Shown: positions 7,303 to 15,476 of the stretch, in pieces | Layout: the number at the start of each line of letters is the position of its first letter | Position numbering within the stretch: the first letter of the stretch is position 1 | NCBI GenBank assembly: GCA_916048115.1 | Contig: CAJZGQ010000012.1 | Coordinates: 1-17,501, forward strand | From: an uncultured Streptococcus sp. | GTDB lineage: Bacteria; Bacillota; Bacilli; Lactobacillales; Streptococcaceae | Direction: 5' to 3' | Length of the DNA: 17,501 nucleotides | The notes under the pieces: model-generated | Told to the model about the DNA's origin: nothing | The model's database searches: none | What the model saw: only the letters and a program-made list of their open reading frames with translations | Made by a program: the position numbers and the translations under genes

Positions 7303-8535
7303 ATGTCTACAAATCGTGTTGTTGTTACAGGTTACGGTGTAACCTCACCAATCGGAAATACACCAGAGGAGTTCTGGAATAGCCTTCATGAAGGAAAAAT
7401 TGGAATCAAGCCCATTACGAAATTTGATGCTTCTGAAATTCCAGTCTTTAATGCTGGTGAAATTCAAGATTTCCCATTCGATAAATATTTTGTGAAAAAA
7501 GATCAAAATCGTATGGATACTTACTCATTGTATGCAATCTATGCTGCGATGGAAGCTATTGAAAATTCAGGCTTGAATATGGAAGAAGAAGACCGTGATC
7601 GAGTAGGCGTGATTGTATCATCTGGTATCGGTGGTTTGCAAGAATTGGAAGATCAAATTATCCGGATGCATGAACGTGGGATGAAGAGAATCCAACCAAT
7701 GTTTATTCCAAAAGCTCTTTCAAACATGGGTGCTGGAAACATCGCACTTAAGATTGGGGCTCAAGGGGTATGTAAATCCGTAACAACAGCTTGTGCTTCT
7801 GCTAATGATGCCATTGGTGAAGCTTTCCGTGAAATTAAATTTGGTATGCATGATGTTGTTTTGGCAGGTGGTGCTGAAGCTTCGATTACTAAGATTGGTA
7901 TCGGTGGTTTTAATGCCCTTACGGCCCTTTCAACAACGGAAGATCCAGAACGTTCATCTATCCCATTTGACAAAGACCGTAATGGTTTTGTGATGGGTGA
8001 AGGTGCAGGGGTTCTTGTCATCGAAAGCTTGGAACATGCCCAAAAACGTGGTGCTAATATTTTAGCTGAAATTGTTGGTTACGGTTCGAACTGTGATGCC
8101 TACCATATGACAACACCGACACCAGATGGTTCAGGTGCTGCTAAAGCGATTAAATTAGCGATCAATGAAGCGGGTATCAAGCCTGAAGATGTCGATTATG
8201 TCAATGCGCATGGTACATCTACACCTGCTAATGAGAAAGGTGAAAGCGGAGCTATTGTTTCTGTACTTGGTAAAGAAGTTCCTGTATCATCTACTAAATC
8301 ATTTACAGGACACTTGTTAGGTGCTGCTGGTGCGGTTGAAGCGATTGCTACCATCGAAGCGATTCGTCACAGCTTTGTACCAAAAACTGCTGGTACTAAA
8401 GAATTGTCTGACTATATCGAAGCAAACGTTGTTTATGGTGAAGGTCAAGAAGCGGATATTCAGTACGCTATCTCAAATACCTTTGGTTTTGGAGGACACA
8501 ATGCTGTTCTGGCCTTTAAACGTTGGGAGGGTTAA
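7303..8535 (+). CDS. fabF: FabF, 3-oxoacyl-ACP synthase II
   Basis: Elongating condensing enzyme that joins acyl-ACP and malonyl-ACP. In this lineage it must also elongate cis-3-decenoyl-ACP, the job FabB does in enterobacteria, since no FabB is present in this cluster. The 410-residue thiolase-fold protein has the Cys-His-His triad: C164 in TTACAS, H303 in NAHGTST and H337 in TGHLLG. The C-terminal FGFGGHN is also present. AGGAG (7291-7295) is seven bases before the ATG. Its last codons supply the ribosome site for accB, with three bases between stop and next start. Confidence 0.97.
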   Translation: MSTNRVVVTGYGVTSPIGNTPEEFWNSLHEGKIGIKPITKFDASEIPVFNAGEIQDFPFDKYFVKKDQNRMDTYSLYAIYAAMEAIENSGLNMEEEDRDRVGVIVSSGIGGLQELEDQIIRMHERGMKRIQPMFIPKALSNMGAGNIALKIGAQGVCKSVTTACASANDAIGEAFREIKFGMHDVVLAGGAEASITKIGIGGFNALTALSTTEDPERSSIPFDKDRNGFVMGEGAGVLVIESLEHAQKRGANILAEIVGYGSNCDAYHMTTPTPDGSGAAKAIKLAINEAGIKPEDVDYVNAHGTSTPANEKGESGAIVSVLGKEVPVSSTKSFTGHLLGAAGAVEAIATIEAIRHSFVPKTAGTKELSDYIEANVVYGEGQEADIQYAISNTFGFGGHNAVLAFKRWEG

Positions 8536-8538
8536 TTC

Positions 8539-9027
8539 ATGAATATTTCTGAAATCAAAGATTTGTTGGCTCAATTTGATGCGTCAACTTTGCGTGAATT
8601 CTCATATAAAAATAATGGCGAAGAATTGAATTTGAGTAAAAACCAAACGAGTTCAGTTGCGGCTACACCGGTTGCTCCTGCAGTTGAAGTGGTAGCAGCT
8701 CCTCAAACTCCTGTAGTAGCCCCTGTTGTTGAAGCATCAGCAACTCCAGCTGTAGCGGCTGAACCAGTTGCTGCTCCAGCTCAGGCTGCAGAAGGTGATG
8801 TGGTTGAAAGTCCATTGGTTGGGGTGGCTTACTTGTCGCCAGCACCGGATAAACCAGCCTTTGTATCTGTAGGAGACAAAGTTACTAAGGGTCAAACACT
8901 CTTGATTATCGAAGCCATGAAAGTGATGAATGAAGTCCCAGCACCAAAAGATGGGGTAGTCACTGAAATTTTGGTAACGAATGAAGAAATGGTTGAATTT
9001 GGAAAAGGATTGGTTCGAATCAAATGA
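8539..9027 (+). CDS. accB: AccB, biotin carboxyl carrier protein
   Basis: Carries the biotin that shuttles CO2 from AccC to the AccA/AccD carboxyltransferase. The 162-residue product has an N-terminal helical segment (1-35) and a long Ala/Pro/Val linker (about 40-85). The C-terminal biotinyl domain holds EAMKVMNE, with biotin lysine K128, and the SPLVGVAY start of the barrel near 91. GGGAGGG in the end of fabF serves as ribosome site. The stop overlaps the fabZ start (ATGA), so the two are tightly coupled. Confidence 0.96.
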   Translation: MNISEIKDLLAQFDASTLREFSYKNNGEELNLSKNQTSSVAATPVAPAVEVVAAPQTPVVAPVVEASATPAVAAEPVAAPAQAAEGDVVESPLVGVAYLSPAPDKPAFVSVGDKVTKGQTLLIIEAMKVMNEVPAPKDGVVTEILVTNEEMVEFGKGLVRIK

Positions 9028-9449
9028 CAATTGATATTAATGCTATTCGTGAGGCTTTGCCGCATCGTTACCCAATGCTTTTGGTGGATCGCGTTATAGA
9101 AACAAGCGAAGATACGATTGTTGCCATTAAAAACGTGACAATTAATGAACCATTTTTTAATGGACATTTTCCACAATATCCTGTTATGCCAGGTGTTCTC
9201 ATCATGGAAGCTTTGGCACAAACAGCAGGTGTATTAGAGTTGTCAAAACCTGAAAATAAAGGGAAATTAGTCTTTTATGCAGGGATGGACAAGGTGAAGT
9301 TTAAAAAACAAGTCGTTCCAGGAGATCAACTGGTGATGACAGCTACTTTTGTCAAACGTCGTGGAACCATTGCTGTTGTTGAAGCGAAAGCAGAGGTAGA
9401 CGGTAAGCTTGCAGCTTCAGGAACACTTACTTTTGCAATTGGAAATTAA
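9024..9449 (+). CDS. fabZ: FabZ, 3-hydroxyacyl-ACP dehydratase
   Basis: Dehydrates 3-hydroxyacyl-ACP to trans-2-enoyl-ACP. It does not isomerise, so FabM supplies the cis double bond. The 141-residue hot-dog-fold protein shows [12 protein letters not shown] (12-23), the catalytic H48 in NGHFP, PGV at 56-58 and E62. The ATG overlaps the accB stop. The nearest Shine-Dalgarno-like AAGGA (9005-9009) is 14 bases away, so translation probably depends on ribosomes finishing accB. Confidence 0.96.
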   Translation: MTIDINAIREALPHRYPMLLVDRVIETSEDTIVAIKNVTINEPFFNGHFPQYPVMPGVLIMEALAQTAGVLELSKPENKGKLVFYAGMDKVKFKKQVVPGDQLVMTATFVKRRGTIAVVEAKAEVDGKLAASGTLTFAIGN

Positions 9450-9462
9450 GAAAGGCCTATCT

Positions 9463-10827
9463 ATGTTTCGTAAGATCTTAATCGCCAATCGTGGTGAGAT
9501 TGCAGTGCGCATTATTCGTGCGGCTCGTGAACTTGGCATCGAGACGGTTGCGGTGTATTCTACTGCTGATAAAGAAGCCTTGCATACCTTACTAGCGGAT
9601 GAAGCAGTCTGTATTGGCCCTGCTAAATCAACAGAATCTTATTTGAATATGAGTGCTGTCTTGTCTGCAGCTGTCTTAACAGGTGCAGAAGCTATCCACC
9701 CTGGTTTTGGATTTTTAAGTGAAAACTCAAAATTTGCAACCATGTGTGAGGAAGTGGGCATTAAATTTATTGGTCCTTCTGCTAAAGTCATGGATTTGAT
9801 GGGGGATAAGATTAATGCTCGTAAACAGATGATCAAAGCAGGAGTGCCTGTTATTCCTGGATCAGATGGTGAAGTGTATACTGCTGAAGAAGCCCTCGAG
9901 ATTGCAGAACGTATTGGTTACCCTGTGATGTTGAAAGCATCTGCAGGAGGCGGTGGTAAGGGAATTCGGAAGGTTGAAAAACCAGAAGATTTGGTTGCTG
10001 CTTTTGAATCTGCTTCCTCAGAAGCTCAAGCTGCTTTTGGGAATGGTGCCATGTATATGGAGCGGGTGATTTATCCGGCACGCCATATTGAAGTACAGAT
10101 TTTAGCGGATCAGCATGGACATGTCATTCACTTAGGTGAACGCGATTGCTCTCTTCAACGGAACAATCAAAAAGTTCTAGAAGAATCCCCTTCAATTGCT
10201 ATCGGAAAAACTCTTCGTAATCAAATTGGTTCTGCTGCTGTTCGGGCTGCTGAATCAGTTGGGTATGAGAATGCTGGAACGATTGAATTCTTGTATGATG
10301 AAGGCAAGGGTGAGTTCTACTTTATGGAAATGAATACCCGTGTGCAAGTGGAGCATCCTGTCACAGAATTTGTAACAGGAGTTGATATCGTTAAGGAACA
10401 GATTAAAATCGCAGCTGGCCAAGAATTATCCGTTACTCAAGAGGATATTGTCATTAAAGGCCATGCGATTGAATGCCGGATCAATGCGGAAAATCCTTCC
10501 TTCAACTTTGCACCAAGCCCAGGTAAGATCACTAATCTCTATCTTCCAAGTGGCGGGGTTGGCTTGCGTGTGGATTCTGCTGTGTATCCTGGTTATACGA
10601 TTCCGCCATACTATGATAGTATGATTGCCAAGATCATTGTCCATGGTGAAAATCGCTTTGATGCACTGATGAAAATGCAGCGTGCTCTTTATGAGTTGGA
10701 AATCGATGGTGTCACAACCAATAGCAGTTTCCAGTTGGATTTGATTTCAGATTCACATGTGATCGCTGGTGATTATGACACTGCATTTTTGATGGAACAA
10801 TTCCTTCCAAATTATAATAAGGAATGA
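9463..10827 (+). CDS. accC: AccC, biotin carboxylase of acetyl-CoA carboxylase
   Basis: ATP-dependent carboxylation of the biotin on AccB. The 454-residue product starts MFRKILIANRGEIAVR, the universal N-terminus of this family. The ATP-grasp features are the glycine-rich loop KASAGGGGKG (158-167), K116, and the metal/ATP site FMEMNTRVQVEHPVTE (about 287-302). I set the start at 9463, with AAAGG (9451-9455) seven bases upstream. An ORF extension back to 9409 would overlap fabZ and add residues foreign to the family. It is followed by a 103-base gap with two hairpins before accD. Confidence 0.97.
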   Translation: MFRKILIANRGEIAVRIIRAARELGIETVAVYSTADKEALHTLLADEAVCIGPAKSTESYLNMSAVLSAAVLTGAEAIHPGFGFLSENSKFATMCEEVGIKFIGPSAKVMDLMGDKINARKQMIKAGVPVIPGSDGEVYTAEEALEIAERIGYPVMLKASAGGGGKGIRKVEKPEDLVAAFESASSEAQAAFGNGAMYMERVIYPARHIEVQILADQHGHVIHLGERDCSLQRNNQKVLEESPSIAIGKTLRNQIGSAAVRAAESVGYENAGTIEFLYDEGKGEFYFMEMNTRVQVEHPVTEFVTGVDIVKEQIKIAAGQELSVTQEDIVIKGHAIECRINAENPSFNFAPSPGKITNLYLPSGGVGLRVDSAVYPGYTIPPYYDSMIAKIIVHGENRFDALMKMQRALYELEIDGVTTNSSFQLDLISDSHVIAGDYDTAFLMEQFLPNYNKE

Positions 10828-10830
10828 TGA

Positions 10831-10886
10831 AAAAGCCTGGACTTGTGAGGGAAGTATGAACATCATCTTCACAGTTTCAGGCTTTT
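10831..10886 (+). other. Long imperfect hairpin between accC and accD
   Basis: AAAAGCCTG (10831-10839) pairs exactly with CAGGCTTTT (10878-10886). The pairing continues inward to about 10851/10866 with only one mismatch and a few G-U pairs. That makes roughly 20 pairs around a 14-base loop. The four terminal Ts are followed by ATAG, so it is a weak terminator shape at best. It could alternatively be an RNA-processing or stability element. Confidence 0.7.
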
Positions 10887-10927
10887 ATAGTAATGCTGCA
10901 GATACTGTAGCATATTATAAGGAGTAA
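10856..10927 (+). CDS. Possible 23-codon small ORF upstream of accD
   Basis: ATG at 10856 opens a 23-residue frame (MNIIFTVSGFYSNAADTVAY plus YKE) that ends at TAA 10925-10927, three bases before the accD ATG. GAGGG (10847-10851) is four bases upstream of its ATG. Its last two sense codons form the accD Shine-Dalgarno AAGGAG. The frame covers the 3' arm of the long hairpin and all of a second hairpin (10893-10913). No homolog is recognised and an ORF this short can arise by chance, so it is listed only as a candidate. Confidence 0.25.
   Translation: MNIIFTVSGFYSNAADTVAYYKE
10893..10913 (+). other. Small hairpin before the accD ribosome site
   Basis: ATGCTGCAG (10893-10901) pairs with CTGTAGCAT (10905-10913) through an ATA loop, nine pairs including one G-U. 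It ends five bases before AAGGAG (10919-10924), so it could influence access to the accD ribosome site. Confidence 0.55.
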
Positions 10928-10930
10928 GTA

Positions 10931-11797
10931 ATGGCATTATTTTCTAAAAAAGATAAATATATTCGGATCAATCCGAATAGGTCAGCCTGGAAGGAGCCTC
11001 AGCCAAAACCTGAAGTTCCTGATGAACTATTTTCACAATGCCCAGGTTGTAAACATACCATTTACCAAAAGGATTTAGGTAGTGAACGGGTATGCCCAAA
11101 CTGTGGCTATACCTTCCGTATTTCTGCTAAAGAACGCTTGGCGCTGACAGTGGATCCAGCTAGCTTTGAAGAAATGTTTACAGGAATCGAAACGACAGAT
11201 CCTTTGAATTTCCCAAATTATAAGAAGAAACTAGCAGCAGTGCGGGAAATGACAGGACTGGATGAAGCTGTCCTGACTGGAACTGCCTTGATTAAAGGTC
11301 AAAAAGTTGCGCTTGGGATCATGGATTCCAACTTTATCATGGCTTCAATGGGTTCTGTAGTAGGCGAAAAAATTACTCGTTTATTTGAATTTGCGACAAA
11401 AGAAAAATTGCCAGTTGTTCTTTTTACCGCTTCCGGTGGTGCTCGGATGCAAGAAGGAATCGTGAGTTTGATGCAAATGGCAAAAATTTCTGCGGCTGTT
11501 CAACGCCATTCCAAAGAAAAATTATTCTATTTGACGGTATTGACAGATCCGACAACTGGTGGGGTGACAGCCTCATTTGCTATGGAAGGTGATATTATCA
11601 TGGCAGAGAGTCAAGCCTTGGTCGGGTTTGCTGGTCGACGCGTGATCGAATCAACTGTGCGTGAAAAATTGCCTGATGATTTCCAAAAAGCAGAATTTCT
11701 ACAAGAACATGGATTTGTAGACTTGATCGTGGAGAGAAGTCAAATCCGAGCGACAGTTGGACAATTATTAGCCCTTCATGGAGGTAAACATGAGTAA
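10931..11797 (+). CDS. accD: AccD, acetyl-CoA carboxylase carboxyltransferase beta subunit
   Basis: With AccA it transfers the carboxyl group from biotin to acetyl-CoA, giving malonyl-CoA. The 288-residue product has the N-terminal zinc ribbon with C37, C40, C55 and C58, which marks bacterial AccD. The crotonase-like core includes [10 protein letters not shown] (167-176) and GFAGRRVIE (232-240). AAGGAG (10919-10924) is six bases before the ATG. Its last eight bases overlap accA, the usual coupling of the two subunits that must form a 2:2 complex. Confidence 0.97.
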   Translation: MALFSKKDKYIRINPNRSAWKEPQPKPEVPDELFSQCPGCKHTIYQKDLGSERVCPNCGYTFRISAKERLALTVDPASFEEMFTGIETTDPLNFPNYKKKLAAVREMTGLDEAVLTGTALIKGQKVALGIMDSNFIMASMGSVVGEKITRLFEFATKEKLPVVLFTASGGARMQEGIVSLMQMAKISAAVQRHSKEKLFYLTVLTDPTTGGVTASFAMEGDIIMAESQALVGFAGRRVIESTVREKLPDDFQKAEFLQEHGFVDLIVERSQIRATVGQLLALHGGKHE

Positions 11798-12560
11798 AAT
11801 AACACAGATTATTAAAGAGGCACGTGATCAAGGAAGGTTGACTGCGCTTGATTTTGCTCAAGGAATCTTTGATGATTTTATCGAATTACATGGAGATCGA
11901 AACTTCCGTGATGATGGTGCAGTGATTGGTGGGATTGGACGCTTAGGTGATCAAACCGTTACAGTCGTCGGGATCCAAAAAGGGAAAAATCTTCAGGATA
12001 ACCTAAAACGTAATTTTGGGCAACCCCATCCAGAAGGTTATCGAAAAGCTTTACGCCTCATGAAGCAAGCGGAGAAGTTTGGCCGTCCAGTTGTGACCTT
12101 TATCAATACAGCGGGTGCTTATCCTGGTGTTGGTGCCGAGGAACGAGGACAAGGTGAAGCTATTGCCCGCAACCTCATGGAAATGAGTGATTTAAAAGTT
12201 CCAATTATCGCGATTATCATCGGAGAAGGTGGCTCTGGTGGTGCCTTGGCTCTGGCTGTAGCAGATAAGGTCTGGATGCTAGAAAACTCCATCTATGCAG
12301 TCTTGAGTCCAGAAGGTTTTGCCTCTATTCTTTGGAAAGATGGAAGCCGTGCCATGGAAGCAGCAGAGTTGATGAAGATTACTTCTCACGAGTTGTTAAA
12401 TATGGACATTGTCGATAAGGTGATTCCAGAGCATGGATTTTCAAATGGTGAACTACTGGCTCAAGTGAAGAAGGAATTACAGGAAGAGTTAAAGGTTTTA
12501 CAAGCCTTACCTCTGGAGGATCTTTTAGAGCAACGCTACCAACGTTTTCGTAAATATTAA
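11790..12560 (+). CDS. accA: AccA, acetyl-CoA carboxylase carboxyltransferase alpha subunit
   Basis: Partner of AccD in making malonyl-CoA. The 256-residue product has [12 protein letters not shown] (33-44), [20 protein letters not shown] (105-124) and [10 protein letters not shown] (145-154), all conserved in AccA. The start is placed at ATG 11790. An in-frame ATG at 11778 overlaps the GGAGG ribosome site (11780-11784) that serves the chosen start, so it is not credible. It is shorter than the enterobacterial AccA but normal for streptococci. It is the last gene of the fab/acc cluster and is followed directly by a strong terminator. Confidence 0.97.
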   Translation: MSKITQIIKEARDQGRLTALDFAQGIFDDFIELHGDRNFRDDGAVIGGIGRLGDQTVTVVGIQKGKNLQDNLKRNFGQPHPEGYRKALRLMKQAEKFGRPVVTFINTAGAYPGVGAEERGQGEAIARNLMEMSDLKVPIIAIIIGEGGSGGALALAVADKVWMLENSIYAVLSPEGFASILWKDGSRAMEAAELMKITSHELLNMDIVDKVIPEHGFSNGELLAQVKKELQEELKVLQALPLEDLLEQRYQRFRKY

Positions 12561-12597
12561 AAAACTGAGCTTGCAACTTGCAAGACTCAGTTTTTTT
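12559..12597. terminator. Bidirectional terminator between accA and serS
   Basis: AAAAAACTGAG (12559-12569) plus CTTGCA (12570-12575) pair with TGCAAG (12579-12584), one bulged A, and CTCAG followed by seven Ts (12586-12597). The A-run on the left becomes a T-run on the minus strand. The hairpin can therefore end both accA and the convergent serS transcript, whose stop is at 12603-12605. Confidence 0.92.
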
Positions 12598-12602
12598 AAA
12601 CT

Positions 12603-13880
12603 TTATTTTGGTGCGATGACTTCAGCTCCACCCATGTATGGACGGAGGACTTCTGGAATAGTCACAGAACCGTCTTCATTTTGATAGTTTTCAAGAATAG
12701 CAGCGACGGTACGTCCAACAGCCAACCCAGAACCGTTCAAAGTGTGAAGGAGTTTTACCTTGCCATCTGCTTCATCACGGTAGCGGATTTGCGCACGGCG
12801 AGCTTGGAAATCTTCTGTATTGGAACAGCTGGAGATTTCACGGTAGGTGTTTTGCGCTGGGATCCATACTTCCAAGTCATAAGTCTTGGCAGCTGAGAAG
12901 CCCATGTCTCCAGTTGAGAGAGCTACCACACGGTATGGAAGGTTCAGTTTTTGAAGGATATTTTCAGCATTGACAACCATTTTTTCCAATTCATCGTATG
13001 ATTCTTCTGGCTTGGCAAATTTCACCATTTCAACCTTATGGAATTGGTGCAACCGGATCAAGCCACGGGTATCACGACCGGCTGAACCAGCTTCTGAACG
13101 GAAAGATGGGCTCATAGCAGTAAAGTAGATTGGTAAATCTTTGCCATCGATGATTTCATCACGGTAGTAGTTCGTCAACGGAACTTCAGCAGTTGGAATG
13201 AGGACATAGTTGGTATCGCTAAGTTCAAAAGTATCTTCCTTGAATTTTGGATACTGTCCAGTACCAAACATAGAATCATGGTTAACCATGTAAGGAGGGA
13301 TGACTTCAGTGTAGCCTTCCTTGCCATGTTCGTCCAACATGAAGTTGTAGATAGCGCGTTCTAAGCGAGCTCCAAGTCCTTTGTAGAAGAGGAAACGAGC
13401 ACCAGTGACTTTAGCACCGCGTTCCCAGTCAAGGATATCAAGGTCTTCTCCTAAATCCCAGTGAGCTTTTGGTTCAAAGCCAAATTCGCGAGGTGTTCCC
13501 CAACGGCGAACCTCAACGTTGTCATCCTCATCTGCTCCAACAGGGACACTGTCAGCAGGGATGTTTGGAAGGGTAGTGGTGAATTCAGTCAATTTCGCAT
13601 CGATTTCAGCCAATTCTGTATCCAATGCTTTGACTTCTGCAGAGAGGGTTTGCATCGCAGCAATCTTATCATCTGCATTTTCCTTGTTGCGTTTTGCTTG
13701 TGCGATTTCAGCAGATACGGTGTTGCGCTCTGCTTTGAGATTTTCTACTTTGACTAAGATGTCTCGACGTTTGGCATCGATTTCTTTCATTTCATTCAAA
13801 ATAGCTGCATCTACGCCACGTGTTGCTAATTTTTTAGCAACCGCATCAAAGTCTGTACGAATCCGTTTAATATCTAACAT
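12603..13880 (-). CDS. serS: Seryl-tRNA synthetase
   Basis: Charges tRNA-Ser with serine; class II synthetase acting in the cytosol as a dimer. The 425-residue product has the N-terminal antiparallel coiled coil (about 27-100) that grips the long variable arm of tRNA-Ser. It also has the serine-binding TAE (230-232), motif 2 from [14 protein letters not shown] (260-273), REISSCSN (347-354) and motif 3 NGSGLAVGR (382-390). The start is ATG at 13880, with AAGGAG five bases upstream. An in-frame ATG at 13943 lies inside the T-box terminator and is rejected. Expression is governed by the T-box leader immediately upstream. Confidence 0.97.
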   Translation of the reverse strand: MLDIKRIRTDFDAVAKKLATRGVDAAILNEMKEIDAKRRDILVKVENLKAERNTVSAEIAQAKRNKENADDKIAAMQTLSAEVKALDTELAEIDAKLTEFTTTLPNIPADSVPVGADEDDNVEVRRWGTPREFGFEPKAHWDLGEDLDILDWERGAKVTGARFLFYKGLGARLERAIYNFMLDEHGKEGYTEVIPPYMVNHDSMFGTGQYPKFKEDTFELSDTNYVLIPTAEVPLTNYYRDEIIDGKDLPIYFTAMSPSFRSEAGSAGRDTRGLIRLHQFHKVEMVKFAKPEESYDELEKMVVNAENILQKLNLPYRVVALSTGDMGFSAAKTYDLEVWIPAQNTYREISSCSNTEDFQARRAQIRYRDEADGKVKLLHTLNGSGLAVGRTVAAILENYQNEDGSVTIPEVLRPYMGGAEVIAPK

Positions 13881-14074
13881 AGCTTCTCCTTTAACAAAAA
13901 ACACACCTGTTACAGTGTTGGAGTGGCAGAGCCACGGTTCCATCCAACTTCACAGGTGTGCACTTGATTCAATATTGTATTTTAACTAAACGGTAGAATT
14001 TCAATTAAGATTTCTATCTGCTCGCAGCAACCGCAGACTTTCTGAAAGAACCTCTTAACTTACTTATCCGTTTG
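13881..14074 (-). promoter_or_regulatory. T-box riboswitch, serine-specific, in the serS leader
   Basis: The leader of about 195 bases shows the T-box parts in order on the minus strand. Stem I has a lower helix (14068-14072 with 13989-13993) and an upper helix (14053-14058 with 14005-14010). Between them is the internal loop containing AGTA on one side and the specifier TCT (13995-13997, a serine codon) on the other. A distal hairpin lies at 14017-14037. The conserved T-box core TGGAACC is at 13936-13942. A terminator follows (listed separately). Uncharged tRNA-Ser would pair at the specifier and with its NCCA end at the core, allowing read-through into serS when serine charging falls. Confidence 0.9.
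13896..13960 (-). terminator. T-box terminator hairpin before serS
   Basis: CACACCTGT (minus strand, 13960-13952) pairs with ACAGGTGTG (13910-13902), followed by six Ts (13901-13896). Inside are further stems GTTGGA/TCCAAC and GTGGC/GCCAC. The T-box core lies in the 5' half, so terminator and antiterminator are mutually exclusive. Confidence 0.88.
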
Positions 14075-14079
14075 CGTCT

Positions 14080-14108
14080 ATTATACAAGAAAAGATCCTA
14101 TTTTGCAA
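14080..14108 (-). promoter_or_regulatory. serS promoter
   Basis: TTGCAA (14103-14108), a 17-base spacer and a perfect TATAAT (14080-14085), read on the minus strand, predict a start near 14074, at the base of T-box stem I. The -35 lies inside the last codons of manO, and the spacer covers the manO stop. Confidence 0.88.
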
Positions 14109-14466
14109 ATAGATTTTTAATTTTAGCCGTGATGATTTGGATCAACGTAGGAAGTTTGACAATTTTATCATTTCCTAGATGTTCCCGAGCAATCTTTAAA
14201 ATTTTTCCAGAGTCTTTTGAAGCAAAGAGAAATTTTGATTCTCTGGTATAGATTTCAAAATGGCGGCTAATTTTACGTCCGGATACATTGGCTCCGATTT
14301 GTTCGATTTCTTGCCAGGGAATTTGGATGTAGTCTTCAACATTAGCATCCGCATAAAATTCAAAAGCGGCATTCCCGACTAGGATTTTTCCAACCTTTCC
14401 CCCCACTCCAAGGTAAGAAACCCCTGTAGTATGGAATTCAACGGTTTTATTCAATGATTGAGCCAT
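14098..14466 (-). CDS. manO: ManO, DUF956 protein linked to the mannose phosphotransferase
   Basis: A 122-residue DUF956 protein of the kind that follows man operons in lactic acid bacteria and is thought to affect mannose PTS expression. Its biochemical role is not established. The sequence begins MAQSLNKTVEFHTTGVSYLGVGGKVGKILVG and is rich in beta strands. There is no signal peptide or membrane segment and no clear helix-turn-helix. A basic segment follows near 60-75. AGGAGG lies five bases before the ATG. It is separated from manN by 80 bases that hold the man terminator and a promoter-like extended -10, so it can be expressed apart from manLMN. Confidence 0.85.
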   Translation of the reverse strand: MAQSLNKTVEFHTTGVSYLGVGGKVGKILVGNAAFEFYADANVEDYIQIPWQEIEQIGANVSGRKISRHFEIYTRESKFLFASKDSGKILKIAREHLGNDKIVKLPTLIQIITAKIKNLFAK

Positions 14467-14494
14467 GAGATCCTCCTGTATTGCTATTCACTCC

Positions 14495-14500
14495 ATTATA
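14495..14500 (-). promoter_or_regulatory. Extended -10 promoter for manO
   Basis: TATAAT preceded by TGA on the minus strand, about 29 bases before the manO ATG. A -35 at 17 bases would read TTTCGG and fall in the loop and arm of the man terminator, a poor match. The promoter therefore depends on the extended -10, or manO may rely on read-through. Confidence 0.5.
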
Positions 14501-14507
14501 TCATAAT

Positions 14508-14533
14508 AAAAAGAAGGCCGAAACCTTCTTTTT
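14508..14533 (-). terminator. Terminator of the manLMN operon
   Basis: A 10-bp stem, AAAAAGAAGG (minus strand, from 14533) with CCTTCTTTTT (ending 14508), surrounds a six-base loop and ends in Ts. It lies 13 bases after the manN stop. The symmetric A/T ends mean it could act in both directions. Confidence 0.88.
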
Positions 14534-14546
14534 AGTTGATCTTTGC

Positions 14547-15458
14547 TTACATCAAGCCAGCAACGTGTGCTAATACACCGATTACAAAGAGAGCGATGAT
14601 GATAGTGATTGGAGATACTTTTTTCTTCAACAACCACATACAAGCAAAAGTAAGAAGTAATCCCATCAAACCAGGAATCAATGAATCCAAGTTTTGTTGG
14701 AAAGTCGTAACTTTTTCAGGTGTTTGAGAGAGACCTGAGCCAACTTGAGCGAAGGCTTCTTGGATACCCTTGTATCCTTCAGGAAGTTTATCCCAGTGGA
14801 TATAAGCTTTGTCGTCTAATTTGACAGAAGAAACATTGAAGACGAATTTAATAGATACCCAACGTTCTACCAAAACAGCGAGGATGAACATCCCAAGGAT
14901 AGAAGCTCCTTTAGTGATGTCTTGCAAGATCCCACCAGACATATCTTTGGTAATTTCAGAACCTGCTCTGTAACCAAGTTCTTGCGTGTACCACAAGAAG
15001 GCCATACGAATCGCATTCCATGCGATAAAGAAGATGAGTGGGCCAAGGATGTTACCAGACGCAGCAAGTGATGCACCAAGGGCACCAAGGATAGGACGTA
15101 CTGTAAACCAGAAGACTGGATCTCCGATACCCGCCAAAGGACCCATCATACCAATTTTAACCCCTTGGATGGCAGCATCATCAATCGCAGCACCGTTTGC
15201 TCTTTCTTCTTCAAGAGCAAGTGTTACCCCGATGATAGGAGCGGCAACGTATGGGTGAGTGTTGAAGAATTCCATGTGACGTTCAAGAGCAGCCGCTTGG
15301 TCTTCTTTCTTCGTGTAGAGTTTTTTGATAGCTGGGATCAATGAGTAAGCCCAACCCAAGTTTTGCATCCGTTCATAGTTCCAAGAACCTTGCAAGAAGG
15401 TTGAACGCCACCAAACTTTTTGACGATCTGATTTAGATAATTGTAATTTTTCAGTCAT
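14547..15458 (-). CDS. manN: Mannose-family PTS, IID membrane component
   Basis: One of the two membrane proteins of the mannose/glucose transporter, working with ManM and receiving the phosphate path from ManL. The 303-residue product has the IID opening WWRSTFLQGSWNYERMQNLGW (about 16-36) and the HPYVAAPIIGVTLALEEERANG stretch (51-72). Hydrophobic segments lie around 110-160 and 180-200, and a C-terminal pair at about 265-303. The best ribosome site GAAAGG is 12 bases before the ATG, longer than usual, and sits against the manM stop 18 bases away. Translation may therefore be partly coupled. IID proteins are also known as receptors for some class II bacteriocins. Confidence 0.96.
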   Translation of the reverse strand: MTEKLQLSKSDRQKVWWRSTFLQGSWNYERMQNLGWAYSLIPAIKKLYTKKEDQAAALERHMEFFNTHPYVAAPIIGVTLALEEERANGAAIDDAAIQGVKIGMMGPLAGIGDPVFWFTVRPILGALGASLAASGNILGPLIFFIAWNAIRMAFLWYTQELGYRAGSEITKDMSGGILQDITKGASILGMFILAVLVERWVSIKFVFNVSSVKLDDKAYIHWDKLPEGYKGIQEAFAQVGSGLSQTPEKVTTFQQNLDSLIPGLMGLLLTFACMWLLKKKVSPITIIIALFVIGVLAHVAGLM

Positions 15459-15476
15459 GATAGTGTCACACCTTTC

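Noticed and set aside
9409..9462. Upstream in-frame extension of AccC
   Set aside because: It lies within fabZ, and the conserved AccC N-terminus begins at 9463 with its own ribosome site.
13881..13943. Upstream in-frame ATG for SerS
   Set aside because: It would lie in the T-box terminator stem. The conserved start MLDIK has AAGGAG five bases upstream.
13519..13989. Open frame of 156 codons on the plus strand over serS and its leader
   Set aside because: It is antisense to a certain gene and to the T-box, with serine/alanine-rich composition typical of a reversed coding frame.
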